Shown here: in pieces, positions 1-11,119 of the stretch
Layout: the number at the start of each line of letters is the position of its first letter
How positions within the stretch are numbered: the stretch's first letter is position 1
Assembly (NCBI GenBank): GCA_012934845.2
Contig: WNNJ02001435.1
Location: 62,001 to 126,000 of the forward strand
Length of the DNA: 64,000 nucleotides
Direction: 5' to 3'
Source of the DNA: Pomphorhynchus laevis
Lineage: Eukaryota; Acanthocephala; Palaeacanthocephala; Echinorhynchida; Pomphorhynchidae
Program-made: the position numbers and the translations under genes
The notes under the pieces: generated by a model
What the model saw: the letters and a program-made list of their open reading frames with translations, nothing else
The model's database searches: none
What the model was told of the DNA's origin: nothing

Positions 1-785
1 CGTTCTAAACGCCGAAAAGTCCAAAATAATGTGGATCCTTCCCCGTAAACCAAGCATATCTCCTCCCATTGTATCTTTTGCCTCATCGATCATCCCTATA
101 GTCCACAATCTCACTTTCTTAGGCTTCCATTTCGATGATCACCTTTCCCTCAAACCCTTCGTCCGTGACAAGGTCCGCTCGTCTAACTTAATTCTTCGTG
201 ACATCCGCCGTATCCGCCCACTTATCGACTTCCGTTCTTGTATGTCTCTTCTTTCATCGCTTCTTTTCCCTAAAATCGATTACTGCCTTAGCCTTTTCGC
301 CAATTCTCCAAAATCCATCATCCTACCCCTACAACGAATAATCAACACTGCCGTTCGAGTGCTCTTTCGTCTCCGTCGCTTCGACCACACATCCACATAT
401 TTTGCTCAACTCTCCTGACCCACCATCCACATCCGCATCAAACTCCGCCTTCTTCTCGTTACTTTTCGTCTCATCGCTGTCGGCTCCCCATCGTTCATCA
501 ACCTTCCTTTCTTAGACGATACTCGCCACACCTCGCTATCGCTTCGTTCCTGTCATACCCTCTTACTTCACGTTCCTAATTACCCCAACAACTACGGTCT
601 CCGATCCATTCTCGTCGCCGCCTCACTCGCCTGGAATCAACTCCCTCTCGACGTCCGCCGCGCTCCCTCCTTTATCACATTCAAACACCTCCTCCGTTCA
701 CACCTTCTCGACACCTGATTCACAGTCTTGTTTTGTTGTGGTCATGTAAGCGTGCGCTGGCACACATTTGCCACGTTAAAATAAA
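1..785 (+). mobile_element. CR1/L2-like LINE, 3' part of RT ORF plus 3' UTR
   Basis: The reading frame from the window edge encodes the end of a LINE reverse transcriptase: the thumb and C-terminal region with WILPRK, FLGFHFDDHLSLKPF, KIDYCLSLF and a tail ending HLLDT at a TGA near 718. A TGA at 416-418 replaces the Trp codon kept in the sister copy on the minus strand near 32.7 kb, so this copy carries a nonsense change. The 3' UTR (719-785) holds GTGGTCATGTAAGCGTGC, a short hairpin, and CCACGTTAAAATAAAT. The 5' part lies outside the window. It is nearly identical to the 32.3-33.1 kb minus-strand copy and continues directly into a Penelope-like sequence at about 786, exactly as that copy does. 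Clade placement (CR1/L2 group) rests on the RT motifs of the complete copy. Confidence 0.85.
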
Positions 786-1572
786 TCCTTTTTTTTACCA
801 GATTGAAAAAATACGTAAGTACTAATGATTTCAATTTTAGATCTTTTAAATGTAACAGAAAAAATTGTAAAGTTTGTGATGTTATGAATAATAATAATTG
901 TATCGTAAGTAATACGACAAACAAATGTTTTTCATTAAAATTTAATAATAATTGTAACTGCAATACCGCAGGTGTAGTGTATCTAATACAAGGTACATGT
1001 GGATTGCAATATATAGGAAAAACATATCAAATGTTAAAAACTAGGTTTAGGCAACACACATATAATATACAGCATAATAGTCAAACTATATTTCATAAAC
1101 ATATGAGATTAATAGGACATGATATTAAAAACTGTAAATTATTTATTTTAGAACATATTATCGAAGAAAACATTTCAATATTAAATCAAAAACTATTAGA
1201 AAAAGAAGATTTTTGGATTAAAACGCTTAATTCCATGTACCCATTAGGATTGAATGACGTGGTACAAGGAATTGGCAGAAGTAGTATAATACATAATAAA
1301 CAACTTTATTATAATAATCCAGTTAAACGCAAACCAAGAAGTCATGATGATAAAAGGAATAGGAAAAATAGAGTTAAAAATATTAAAAAAGATATGTATA
1401 TAAATGAACAATTATAAATATTAAAACAACTTTTACGAGATAATACGCTGAAAGATCTTTATGTAAATATAAGAAGTTTTTCTAAAAATATCATATGTTC
1501 AATAAATCAAAAATTAATTAACGACTATGATAGGCTAAGTTGTATAATAGACAGTTATTGTAATACAAAATA
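786..1572 (+). mobile_element. Naiad-like PLE, N-terminal GIY-YIG part
   Basis: An open frame at 803-1417 encodes 204 residues. It starts with a Cys-rich stretch (FKCNRKNCKVC, later CNCNTAGVVY) and continues into a GIY-YIG nuclease-like domain: VVYLI for the GIY strand, LQYIGKT for the YIG strand, then RFRQH and a conserved KEDFWIKTLNSMYPLGLND block. A basic linker (KRKPRSHDDKRNRKN) follows. In this family the domain sits upstream of the reverse transcriptase, as shown by the longer copy at 50.5-52.4 kb, which matches the permuted (Naiad-type) Penelope-like elements. Recognisable sequence stops at about 1572, where an unrelated AT-rich segment begins. The element directly follows a CR1/L2 LINE 3' end. 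It is an incomplete fossil copy. Confidence 0.82.
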
Positions 1573-2140
1573 CGGATCTTTTCAGTTTGAGGCACTTTGT
1601 CCAAATTACGCAAAAAGTCTGTTTATTGTACATCTTCATGTGCTCTTTCGAATGGTGTATAAATTTTTCGAGAGAAATGCGTTTGTGGCTTAAAAATTTT
1701 AATATTTAATTTTTTTCATAATAATTTAAAATTTAATTTTAATTTCAAATTTCAAAGTTAGAAACTTAAAAAAATATTTTTAAGTATTTTTCATATATCT
1801 TATCAATATGCAATGATTTGAGATTTTTTCTATGCTGTCACGAAAAAACATACAATTTTTTATTTTTTGTTCAAAAAGTAATTTGAATTTGAAATATCTT
1901 AAAATTTTGCAATTATAACATATAATTTTTATTGCGTTATCGTAAACATCACAGTTATATTGACTTAAGTTGAAAATATTAAAATATTTGAATCATTCAA
2001 AAAAGAGTTAGTTAAAATGTCTTTTCAAAATATGCATATTTTTAAGTTTATTTTAATTTTGGTCAAACAATCGATCCCCAATAAGACATTAAATCATTTT
2101 TGTTGAAACTTATCTTTATTATTCCTTTTATATTTAATTT
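1573..2140. other. AT-rich non-coding segment with a short dispersed repeat
   Basis: No coding region is visible. The portion at about 1955-2065 recurs in inverted orientation at 51525-51625, where it interrupts a PLE, so at least this part is a short dispersed element. The segment begins abruptly at the break in the PLE at 1572. Confidence 0.5.
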
Positions 2141-2147
2141 CCTCCTC

Positions 2148-2248
2148 TCTGCTTGATGTCGGTGGATCTCAACAGTTGAGGTCTTATTTACTGGAATAGT
2201 GAATGAGGTCCCAAATTGTTGATGGTCAGTGACATCAAGCGAAGGGGA
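2148..2248. repeat. Imperfect inverted repeat (hairpin)
   Basis: GCTTGATGTC near 2153 is matched by GACATCAAGC near 2235. Pairing continues imperfectly inward for roughly 40 bp, giving a hairpin of about 95 bp. It lies downstream of the Merlin transposase. It could be a small foldback or MITE; no target duplication was established. Confidence 0.5.
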
Positions 2249-2378
2249 TGAATGGGGGGGGGTAAATATGTGATTAAACTACGCGGTTGCATTTAATAGA
2301 ACTAAGAGATTCAAAACCGTTTTACTTATAATTTTTTAAAAGGCACAACGGTTGCAAATATTTACCGAATAAATAAAA

Positions 2379-3331
2379 TTATTGGCATAGCTTAAAATTC
2401 CTTAGACACTCGAATATGGACTCTAATTTATTGTCATTTCGATGACGTCTGTGCCAAATGAATTCGACTAAATATGAGTCAATCATTGAGCGATGTGTAC
2501 CCCATCGCTTTCTATTGCCTGATTTAAGATTGTTCCATGTTGACTCAATTTGTTGAGTATGAATTCCTTCTGAGCTAACAAAGTCAACTGAATGATTTAC
2601 AGTTCGGTGTTCAAATCTGTATCCTTCTAGGGTTTGCACACCACAATATCCTTTCCATAGATCTGAATGAATGATCGATCCAGGTAGTATGCACTGTTTT
2701 ATGCACTCGTTAAGAGTTTTAGCATTTCTATGATCAACAGCAAAAAGAAACACTTCAGATGTTTCTCTACACACGCCACCGAAAACCCATTGTTGTGGAA
2801 GCATGCGCCCCCTATTATATTTCTGACGGACGAAAACGGTTTCATTGATCTCAACTATTATATTTTCGCCCCCTATCTTACATGGATTTTTTAATATTTC
2901 ATCAGCACAAGCCTCGCGCATGTAATTATTGTAGTCAACGGTCGTGCTGTGATCAATCGCCAATTCTTCTTCGCAAAATTTAATGCTGGTTAATTGTTTA
3001 GACCAACAGTACATAAACATAATTGTTTTACGAAGCGGTAATCGTGCTCCTTCAAACCCAGTTCGAAGTCCCACTTCGAACTGTAGTTGAAACGGAGCAT
3101 TTCGATTTTTGGCATCTCCAATATACTTTATTACATCTGACACTTAATGTCATTAGATGCTTACGACAGCATCTTATTTCTACAAAAGAAGATAAATATA
3201 TAATTATTTCGAACCAAATATAACCATTTCATACCACTTGGAATTAATCGATAATTCTGTAAAAACTTGACAGCATCTAATTCTGTAGAAATGTTTCGCA
3301 ATATCCACTCTAAATTAATATTATTAGACAT
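2379..3331 (-). CDS. Merlin-family (IS1016/ISXO2-like) DDE transposase, defective
   Basis: The main frame (3143 to 2379) contains the ISXO2-like transposase core: VEINETVFVRQKYNRGR, QQWVFGGVCRET, IHSDLWKGY, NHSVDFV, HTQQIESTWNNLK and a C-terminal EFIWHRR. In Merlin and IS1595-type enzymes the first catalytic residue is the Asp of the VE(I/V)DE motif; here it reads VEINE, so that Asp is Asn. The second Asp (HSD) and the Glu (IES) are kept. An upstream frame beginning at an ATG at 3331 (MSNNINLEW, FLQNYRLIPSG) looks like the family's N-terminus. It is separated by a 55-bp GT..AG segment (3180-3234), after which RCCRKH and RCNKVYWRC resemble the zinc-ribbon region. One further frame change, near 3085, is then needed to reach the core. 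Terminal inverted repeats were not identified. This is a dead DNA transposon copy. Confidence 0.85.
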
Positions 3332-3346
3332 CTAAAATTATACAGT

Positions 3347-3639
3347 TATTCCAATAATAGCATCTTCTGCTTTAAAAAACCGCTCCATAAGGGCATCCTT
3401 TTTATTGGTAAAATGTCTTGGAAAATCCATTGTTGAATATTACGCAATTCAACTCCCTTGTATTCTGAATCATATAAAGTACCCATTCTTCAAGAGTTCT
3501 CAAATTTTACATCTGCAATGAAAGCAGGGTATAGTATTTTATTGCCACCCATTTTTACTGGTGAAGTAAAGACAACCTTCATTTCTTCGATCAATTTTTG
3601 CATAGAAATAGTTGTTAAAAAATAATCCATAATTGCAGC
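3347..3639 (-). pseudogene. Unrecognised decayed coding remnant
   Basis: One minus-strand frame reads sensibly for about 97 codons with a single in-frame TGA near the middle. It includes MDYFLTTIS, KMGGNKILYPAFIADVKFE, then RMGTLYDSEYKGVELRNIQQWIF and WSGFLKQKM. I do not recognise the family. It lies just upstream of the Merlin transposase on the same strand and might be unrelated host or mobile-element coding sequence. Confidence 0.35.
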
Positions 3640-3759
3640 CTGTAACGGTTAAGGCTGATCTTTATTACATGGTGTTGTGCCCAGAAATTGCGACCATTTA
3701 AATTTTAACGACTTTATAAGATACGCAAAAGCCGCTCGCAGTTTAAGTTCGCACACTTT

Positions 3760-5745
3760 AGTTAGCCGTTGTACTGTAGTCTTGCATATCGCTACGTTAA
3801 TATCCCTACTTTTCTCTACGCCGTCCACATCTTCTTCTTATACGTACTAAACGTACTATCTTGTGGCGAAATCAACTCGAGTCATCTTCCAACTCTAAAT
3901 CTCATTGGAAAATCTTAAACTCAATTCTTTCACGATCATCTACTTCTTGTAATATAAATCGTGATGAATTTTCTTCTTATCTACAAACTAAGCTATCTAA
4001 TTTACTTTCCCTACTACCCGTAGCCCCCTTGTACCAACTCTTCTCTTTAAATACTTCCATCCCAGAACTATTCCACCTTCTTCCCGTTTCGTCTGATGAA
4101 GTTTCTTCGGTTCTGCTGTCATTACCTAATAAAACCTCTCCTTCTGACCCAATTCCCACTCACTTGCTTAAAAATATCTGCTCCTCTATCTCACCCTTCC
4201 TAACCACATTGTTCAACTCGTCCATCCGTAGCCGTACATTTCCTTCCATCTGGAAATGCACCACTGTTCGTCCTCTCATCAAAAAGCAATCTCTCGAATC
4301 CTCACTACCATCTTCGTATCGTTCAATCTCACTTCTCCCAACCCTCTCTAAACTCCTTGAGCGTCTCGTTCTCAAGCAAGTTAATACATATCTCTTTTCC
4401 TCTAACTTGTTTCCTCCCTTCCAAGCCGCTTTTCGCTCTAATTACTCTACTGAAATTGCCTGTCTTAAAGTTTATAATGACTTACTCATCTCGCGCGATC
4501 ATAAATTATGTAGTGTCATAGTTTCTCTTGATCTATCGTCTGCTTTTGACATCGTCGATCACTCGATTCTTCTCCATCGCCTTCGTCATGATTATGGCTT
4601 CTCTTTACCCACTGTATTATGGTTTTCTTCATATCTGTCAACCGTACATTTCGCGTCTATTCTAACTCTTCTCTCTCCCATCCTTCATCCATCCCGACCG
4701 GCGTTCCACAAGGCTCCGTATTAGGACCTATGCTTTTCTCTCTTCTTCTCGGTGACTTGTCTTCGATTTCTCATAAATTTAACTTCCATGTTATGCAATA
4801 TGCTAATGACATTCTCATCTATGCTCACGCACCTGCTTATCGTATTCATGATCTTAGTGTTTCTATTTCCAGCTGTCTTGTCTCAATTTCCAATCATCTT
4901 TCTTCCCTTCGCCTTCCTCTGAATCCTGATAAATCTAAAATTATGTGGATCCTACCTCGAAGCTTCGGCGTAGAACCTCCTTCGGTATCACTAAATTCTA
5001 CACTTCTTCCTATCGTTGATAATCTTGTTTTCCTAGGCTTTCATTTCGACAACCGACTTTCACTTAAACCTTTCGTTAGTAATAAAGTACGATCATCTAC
5101 CTTGATACTCCGCAATCTCCGTCAAGTTCGTATATTGATCGATTTCCCTTCTTGTATAACTCTCATATCTTCTCTTCTTTTCTCAAGACTTGATTACTGT
5201 CTTAGTCTATTTTCCAACTCACCTAAATCCACTCTTCTTCCTTTACAACGCATCATTAACGCTGCCGTCCGAGTTCTCCTCCGTCTTCGTCGTTTTGATC
5301 ATACATCCCACTATCTTGTTTCTCTTGATTGGCCTACCATTTATTGTCGTGTTCAAATTCGTCTTCTTCTTATTATTGCTTTTCGCCTTATAACTTCTCA
5401 TACCCCTTCATTTCTCAACCTTCCTTTTCTCGACAATTCTCGTACTGTGTATTGTGCTCTGCGTTCCCGTAATTCCCTTCTTTTACATGTCCCAATCTAC
5501 TCTAGCTCTTTTGGCTTCCGCTCTTTCGTTGTGGCTGCTCCTATCTTGTGGAATCAACTGCCTATTTATATCCGCCAATCAACATCTATGCCGTGCTTCA
5601 AACGCCAAATCCAATTCCATTTCAAAAATTAACTAATTATCTGTGACTTTTGATGTTCTTTTTTTGTTTGTTAGTGGTCATGTAAGCGTGCATTTTGCAC
5701 GCATTTGCCACGTTAAATAAATTATTGTATTATTATTATATATCG
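3760..5745 (+). mobile_element. CR1/L2-like LINE, 5'-truncated, RT region and 3' UTR
   Basis: Two overlapping frames (3861-4724 and 4619-5632) together cover an RT of the CR1/L2 group: SYRSISLLPTLSKLLERLVLKQ, FRSNYSTEIACLKVYNDL, VSLDLSSAFDIVDHSILL (motif A), then GVPQGSVLGPMLF (motif B) and MQYANDILIY (motif C). The frame changes near 4638, inside SYLS-NRTFRV, consistent with one lost base. Motif C reads YAND where YADD is expected, so the second catalytic Asp is Asn. The 3' UTR has GGTCATGTAAGCGTGCATTT, a GCGTGC/GCACGC hairpin, then CCACGTTAAATAAATTATTG and an ATT microsatellite. It belongs to the same family as the copies at 1-785 and 32.3-36.7 kb but is clearly more diverged. The endonuclease part is absent. 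Confidence 0.88.
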
Positions 5746-5759
5746 TATTATGGCACGAT

Positions 5760-6003
5760 ATTTCAGGGATGCATTAAATGGCGTCCGAACCTTTTTCGAC
5801 TTCCTCGATGCACAGCCAGTGTCCAGTTTGTTGGGATTCTAGCGGATCTATACGAAGACGCTGCTTGTTCCGCAGATAGTGTTCTAGCAAATTACAATTT
5901 GTCACGTTCTACAAGTAAACCTACAATTTTTTACATTCGGACATCTAACAGTCAACGAAGCCGTACGCCCAGGGCACATCCCGGGGTGCGCAATTTAAGT
6001 TGA
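5760..6003 (+). mobile_element. Fragment of RLE-type LINE N-terminal helical domain
   Basis: The encoded stretch IKWRPNLFRLPRCTASVQFVGILADLYEDA aligns with RWKPNLISLPICQASNRFIDLLASRYLDV at 6390-6470. Both are the helical domain that precedes the RT in a family of invertebrate non-LTR elements. This fragment carries only the first half and is followed at once by a fresh copy of the same family, so two insertions lie head to tail. Confidence 0.55.
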
Positions 6004-6010
6004 CCTCGAA

Positions 6011-6886
6011 ATGACAAAAGGCAAACCTCGAAATTCACCCAGATGCTGTGGATGCAACGGGCAGAACGCAGTCTGCAAGGGATGCAAATGCGCAAAGGCA
6101 AGCACATATTGCACGGACTGTGCTGCTACGAACTGCACCAACCGAGGAAATTCACCGATAATAGTTGACCAATCCACTAGCTGCTCAATCAGTAGCCACG
6201 TAACCACAGTTAACGAGCCGGCTATTCCATAGCGCCCATCCAGGAGGATGTCCGTACAATTAACCATGTGTTTTTAAACCCCCGACCGACCGCTGCTAGT
6301 CGCGATTTACTCAATGATCGCTCGTCCGCTGAAAGGATGCCATGCAGCTATGAAGATTCTATTAATTTTATGTACAATAAAGTCATTCGTTGGAAACCGA
6401 ATCTAATATCTTTACCCATTTGCCAAGCTAGCAATCGGTTCATAGACTTATTGGCTTCGAGGTACTTGGATGTTGGTGAGGGTACTGCAAATGAAGGTAT
6501 CGCGCTCAAAGAAGTTACAGTTATTTGTCAGCTCATACTGCAGCAGATCCCATCCCGAAAAGCCGCAGTTATTCGGAAAACCCTAGAGAGGCGTACTCAA
6601 ATGTGGGCAGATAAACAAATCCATGATTTATTTGAAGAGGCTTTTGCTCTGCAACAGAAAGTAGTATAAGGCTTGACGAAGAGTGTTCGTATTACAAATC
6701 AAAATGAGAGTGGAGTGTTCTCTAGGCTGATGCAGTCTGGAAAAACACATGCCGCTATTCGGACGTTAGATTCTCAATATGCGTCTCTGCCTCTACTCGA
6801 ACCTGACGATGAGATTGACGGAGTAACTATATACGATATCTTATTGGACTTACACCCGTCAGGGATCGACTAATAAATATCAAACG
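6011..6886 (+). mobile_element. RLE-type LINE (CXC subfamily), N-terminal part
   Basis: Three pieces in different frames form the N-terminal half of a non-LTR element ORF. First (6011-6232) is a Cys-rich CXC-like domain with CCGCNGQNAVCKGCKCAK and CTDCAATNCTN. Second (6268-6669) is a helical region with VIRWKPNLISLPICQASNRF and IPSRKAAVIRKTLERR. Third (6673-6873) has FSRLMQSGKTHAAIRTLD and ends LLDLHPSG, the block that normally leads into the RT. No RT follows; instead a PLE-associated satellite unit begins at about 6886. The order CXC, helical domain, HP block is familiar from cnidarian and other invertebrate elements of this type. It belongs to a different subfamily from the element that starts at 7526. 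Confidence 0.65.
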
Positions 6887-7520
6887 ATGTATAAGAATAA
6901 GGGTTAGAGATCCTCTGGATCTCTAACCAAAATTAATTTTTATTCTAAATTTCAATTTTAAATTTTAACTTGATAGAAATATAACTTCTATAATATTAAA
7001 TATAATTATTTATTATTTATCTTTAATTTTATTTGTATATCTTATAAAATACGTAGACTCAGTTATCTGATCTGATTTCTATTGGAAAAGGTTACTTGCA
7101 ATCAAATTTCATCAAAGAAAATACGTCATTAGCATGTATTTGGCCCAGCTGCTTTGTTGGGTCGAAAATATGGGCCAAAACCTGATAGCATAGTTGTTCC
7201 TCCTGATGGTCTCTAATCCTTTTTCTGATACAACATCTGTTATTTATTATTCAATTCATTAAAATTAATTTATTTTAAATTACAATTTAAAATTTTATCT
7301 TGATATTAATTTTAAACTATCTTGATACCCATTAACTACTTACAATCTAAAGTAAATACACAAATTACAATTGATCTTTTCACACAAAGAGAAAAGATCT
7401 AAATAAGAAGAAGAAAAGGATCTGCAAACTTCAGATCGCTGCGCTCACAAAGATCGCTGTTCAAGCAAATTACAACCTTAAACACACAATCGTCGGCTCG
7501 CTTCGCTCGCCGACGCACAA
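6887..7520 (+). repeat. PLE-associated satellite units, including structured module copy 1
   Basis: 6900-6935 is a perfect hairpin (GGTTAGAGATCC, then GATCTCTAACC). 6930-7270 is nearly identical to 16310-16690. It contains the shared motif ACGTAGACTCAGTTATCTGA at about 7051 and a structured module at 7110-7219 with pseudoknot helix GGCCCA/TGGGCC. 7380-7520 is a non-coding 5' leader of the next LINE; no gene is seen. Confidence 0.7.
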
Positions 7521-10500
7521 AATAAATGGTGCGAACAAGGCGTAAAGCATCAGCTATAGACAACAGTTCTCGTCAGCAATGTTCGCTTGGTGGATCGGTA
7601 AACACTGGATGTTGTCCCATATGCAGAGGAGTTTATCGGCTTAATGCTTCAGGGTGTCTTCGCGTTCACGGTCACTTGGACTCAAGATGCTCAGGCTCGG
7701 GTCAATCATTGAATTTCGGCTCAATTAATTTGACGTCTCTAGATGGAGCTGGTCAAGTTGCTTTTGTGGGCGTGCGGGACTCCTTTGGAGCATCATCTGA
7801 TCTCAGGTCGGCTACACCGCCTGTGGAGTTGTCGAGCAGTCCTTTCAAGGAACCTACGCGCACCACTTCAGAACTTTTACGCAGGGTTTGGATGCAACCC
7901 GTAAATACGATTAAGCGCATACCGTGGAACCTGCGCCGTCGAATTGCAAATATTTACTCGTCGTTACTTTTACAGGCTATGTGTTCAAACTCATTTCACG
8001 ACTGGGAACGTTTGCTATGCTTTCCGAAATTCTGTCTTGCGTCTACGATGAATCGTGCTCAAGCCTGCGATCACACTGGGACAAAGATAAGCTTGCTTTT
8101 GGACAAGTTCGAAACCGGCGAAGATGGTGATTGCTTTTCTCCATCGGATGTTCGACCCTCCAGAAAGCTCAACAGATTTGTTTCGACGAACAACGACTAT
8201 TGAGAGGCGATCGAATTAACAAGAAGTGGAAATTATGGGAAAGCGATGCGACGTCTTACTTCAAGTAATATTTGCGAGTATTCACAATCCACACGCATAC
8301 AATTGTCCGTGCTACATCCAGTGAACGGTGATCTCCCAGCCTCTCGCCCTCCATGCCTGACATTGCCTTTATCAGTCGACTCGGACATTATTCAGGCCGC
8401 AGTCTCATCTTTTCCTTCCCTTACTTCCCCTGGAAGCTTGGGTTTGAGAGCGGAACACTTAAAAGACATGATGTCGGTTGATCACGGGGTTCTTTTAGGG
8501 CGACTCACTTCGCTGGTCAACTACCTGATTGCGGGCTTAGCTCCAGTCGAACTTTCTCCGTTCTTAGCTGGAGCTAGTCTACTGGCCTTAAGTAAGCCTG
8601 ACGGAGGAGTCCGCCCCATTGCAATTGGGGAAACATTACGTCGCTTATGTGCCAAATGCATTTGTCGAAAACTCCGGTCGCGGTTTTCAGAATCGCTCTT
8701 ACCTCACCAGCTCGGTGTCGCTACGCCAAACGGTATGGAGCAGATTATCCATAGAGTCCGTCGACTACACCATCTTCAACACCAGAATGACGATTGGGTT
8801 TGGGTCAAAGTTGACATTACCAATGCCTTCAATACGCTGAGCCGCAGATCCTTTATTGACGCTGTAAGGAGTGAGTTCCCTGAAATAAGTAGGTGGATAT
8901 CCTGGTGCTATGGATCTGGTTCAAACCTTCGATTTGGGAACATGGAGCCTCTTCAATCCTTGAGCGGAGTGCAACAAGGGGATCCTCTTGGTCCCTTATT
9001 GTTTTGCCTAGCTTTGAAACCGATAATCGCCTCAATATCTACAATCGAGGGGATCGGCTTAAACTTGTGGTACCTCGATGACGGCATAGTGGGCGGAAGA
9101 CCAGAGGCTGTTGGCAAAGCATTATCTCTGCTCTCTTTAGATTTTCCAGCGATTGGGTTGTCGTTAAACTGGAAAAAGACCGAACTGATAGGAAAGGCTA
9201 GTAATATCGATCTGGTAAAGAGATTATGCCCAGGGATTACTTTGGTTAATTCAACAGACAACTTCACAATTCTAGGGAGCCCTGTCGGTTCCCAGGAACA
9301 CTGCTCATCACACCTCATTAATAAGGTACTCCCGGCATTGCAACTTGACCTAAAGACACTAGAAAACTTGCCGGACCCTCAGGTTGCTTTCATCCTGCTG
9401 CGCAATTGCGCATCTGCCGCACGAGTAAATCATCTGATGCGTACGGTAGATCCCGCCTTCGCTCAAAAATTTTTCCGGCTTTTCGATGACTTGGTCTTAG
9501 ATTGCTTCAGCAATATAACGTCTATTCACCCGGACAAGAAAACATGGTCACAAGCTTGCTTACCCCTGAAGATGGGAGGATTGGGCCTTCGAAGCTGTGT
9601 CGAACACTCCGCAGCGGCGTTTCTTTCAAGTGTGGAAATGGTCGCTAAACAATCGAACCTCGACCCTTACTCTTTCCCCAGTTTTGAATCTGCAATTTCT
9701 AACTTTCCGCATGATGACAGAGGACTACAATCAAATCAACGGGGTCTTTCTCACAGCATCGACGAGACTTCGCGTCGCAAGCTATTGGAAAGCGTCGATT
9801 GCTCCAATTCAGCCAGATTATTGGCAGTTTCGCGTCCGCATGCGTGTGCATGGCTGCAGGCTATACCAAACAAAGCCACGCTTATGAATCTTGCGCCGAA
9901 TGAATTTGTGGTGTTGCTTCGTATGTGGTTGGGAATGCCGCTCTGTAAGGGTGACTACCGTTGCAGACGCTGCCTTAGAATGGCAGACAAGTTTGGTTTC
10001 CACGCCCTAACCTGTCAATTTGGCGGGTACCCCGGTATTCGACACGATGGACTTCGAGACACAATATTTCAGGCGGCAGTTTCTGCAGGACTGAGAGTCG
10101 CGAAGGAGGTACCCAATCTCGTGCGCAACTTACGAGAGAGACCAGCCGACATTTTGATTTACGAGGATCCCCCTCTAGCAGTCGATTTTGCGGTGACAAA
10201 CCCTCTGCAAAATGCCTACGTTTCCATGGCTGCTAAGATTCCTGGATATGCTGCAGACAGATATGCAGCATGTGTCAAGGACCGAAAATACAAGCGGAAA
10301 ATGGAGGAAAGTGGGTATTGTTTCTCGGCCGCAGTTATAGAGACATATGGAGGTTGGAACGCCCAGGGGGAAAAACTTGTCAGATTCATTGCCCGATCTA
10401 TGTCTTGGCGAGGCAATATTTCGTATAGCAAGGCGGCAAACCAGCTCTTTCAGCGTGTCTCGATCTCCCTGATGAGAGGGAATGCCAAAGCGATTCTCAA

Positions 10501-10891
10501 GAGCCTCGAAGATTTGGGGAGACCTATAATAGAAAGCAGTGTTGGTCTTTACGACGACCCAACCCCGCGTCTCAACCCTTCGGAATTTCTTACTCAGGTG
10601 GCAGCCTTATCCGAAGAAATCGTCATTCGAGAAACCATCCTTCCTACAGTCAGAAATGTGGACATCCATATCAATGATGTCAATCAAAATCTTCGAATCT
10701 CACATAGCGGAGGCGTACTCGACTTTCAAACTGGGAAAGATGAAAGCCCGATCAAACAGACACCCTCATACCCCACACGCTTACTTGTGACACAGAGTAG
10801 TAACACTGAGAACGAGGGCGTAGTGGCCACGACGAGCGTTATCGGAATAGAACAACCTTGCAATAAAACGAACCTAATAAATTTTGATTGT

Positions 10892-11113
10892 GAAGGTTGG
10901 ACTGGACAGAATTTTGTGATTGCTGGGGACAGTGCGGGCCACAACATCGTGATGTCTGTATTTCTTATGTCAATGAAGAGAGGAATTCGAATACCTGATC
11001 GATTATTTGGATTTTGCCCAGCCTACTGCTTAAGCTCGGGTATTTCACCTAGCCGACTTGTTAGCCTGGTAGGCCCATTTCTTAATTTCAGCGTCATGAC
11101 GACATGCGAAGAA
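10892..11113 (+). CDS. Hormone-sensitive-lipase-like segment fused in frame to LINE ORF
   Basis: In frame with the LINE RT/RLE ORF, 74 codons read GWTGQNFVIAGDSAGHNIVM, then GIRIPDRLFGFCPAYCLSSG and SPSRLVSLVGPFLNFSVMTT. This matches the catalytic-serine region of hormone-sensitive lipases (LIPE/HOSL family, alpha/beta hydrolase fold), which typically read AGDSAGGNL, then PDG, then SPSRLLSLMDPLL. The nucleophile Ser of GDSAG is present, but the usual second Gly-Asn step reads HN and the MDP motif reads VGP. Only this small part of the domain is present, so it cannot be a lipase by itself. It is either a host exon copied into the LINE or a host exon that the LINE landed beside. TGTGAAG before the homology start could be a splice acceptor; no clear donor was found. 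Confidence 0.72.
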
Positions 11114-11119
11114 ACAAAG

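Noticed and set aside
811-837. A 26-nt GTAAGT...TTTTAG segment at the start of PLE frames, resembling a tiny intron with a TACTAAT branch point
   Set aside because: The frame reads through it as YVSTNDFNFRSF in all copies, and the host introns here are 43 bp or longer; 26 nt would be too short.
2144-2250. Terminal inverted repeats of the Merlin transposon
   Set aside because: The inverted repeat is self-contained on one side of the transposase and has no partner beyond 3331.
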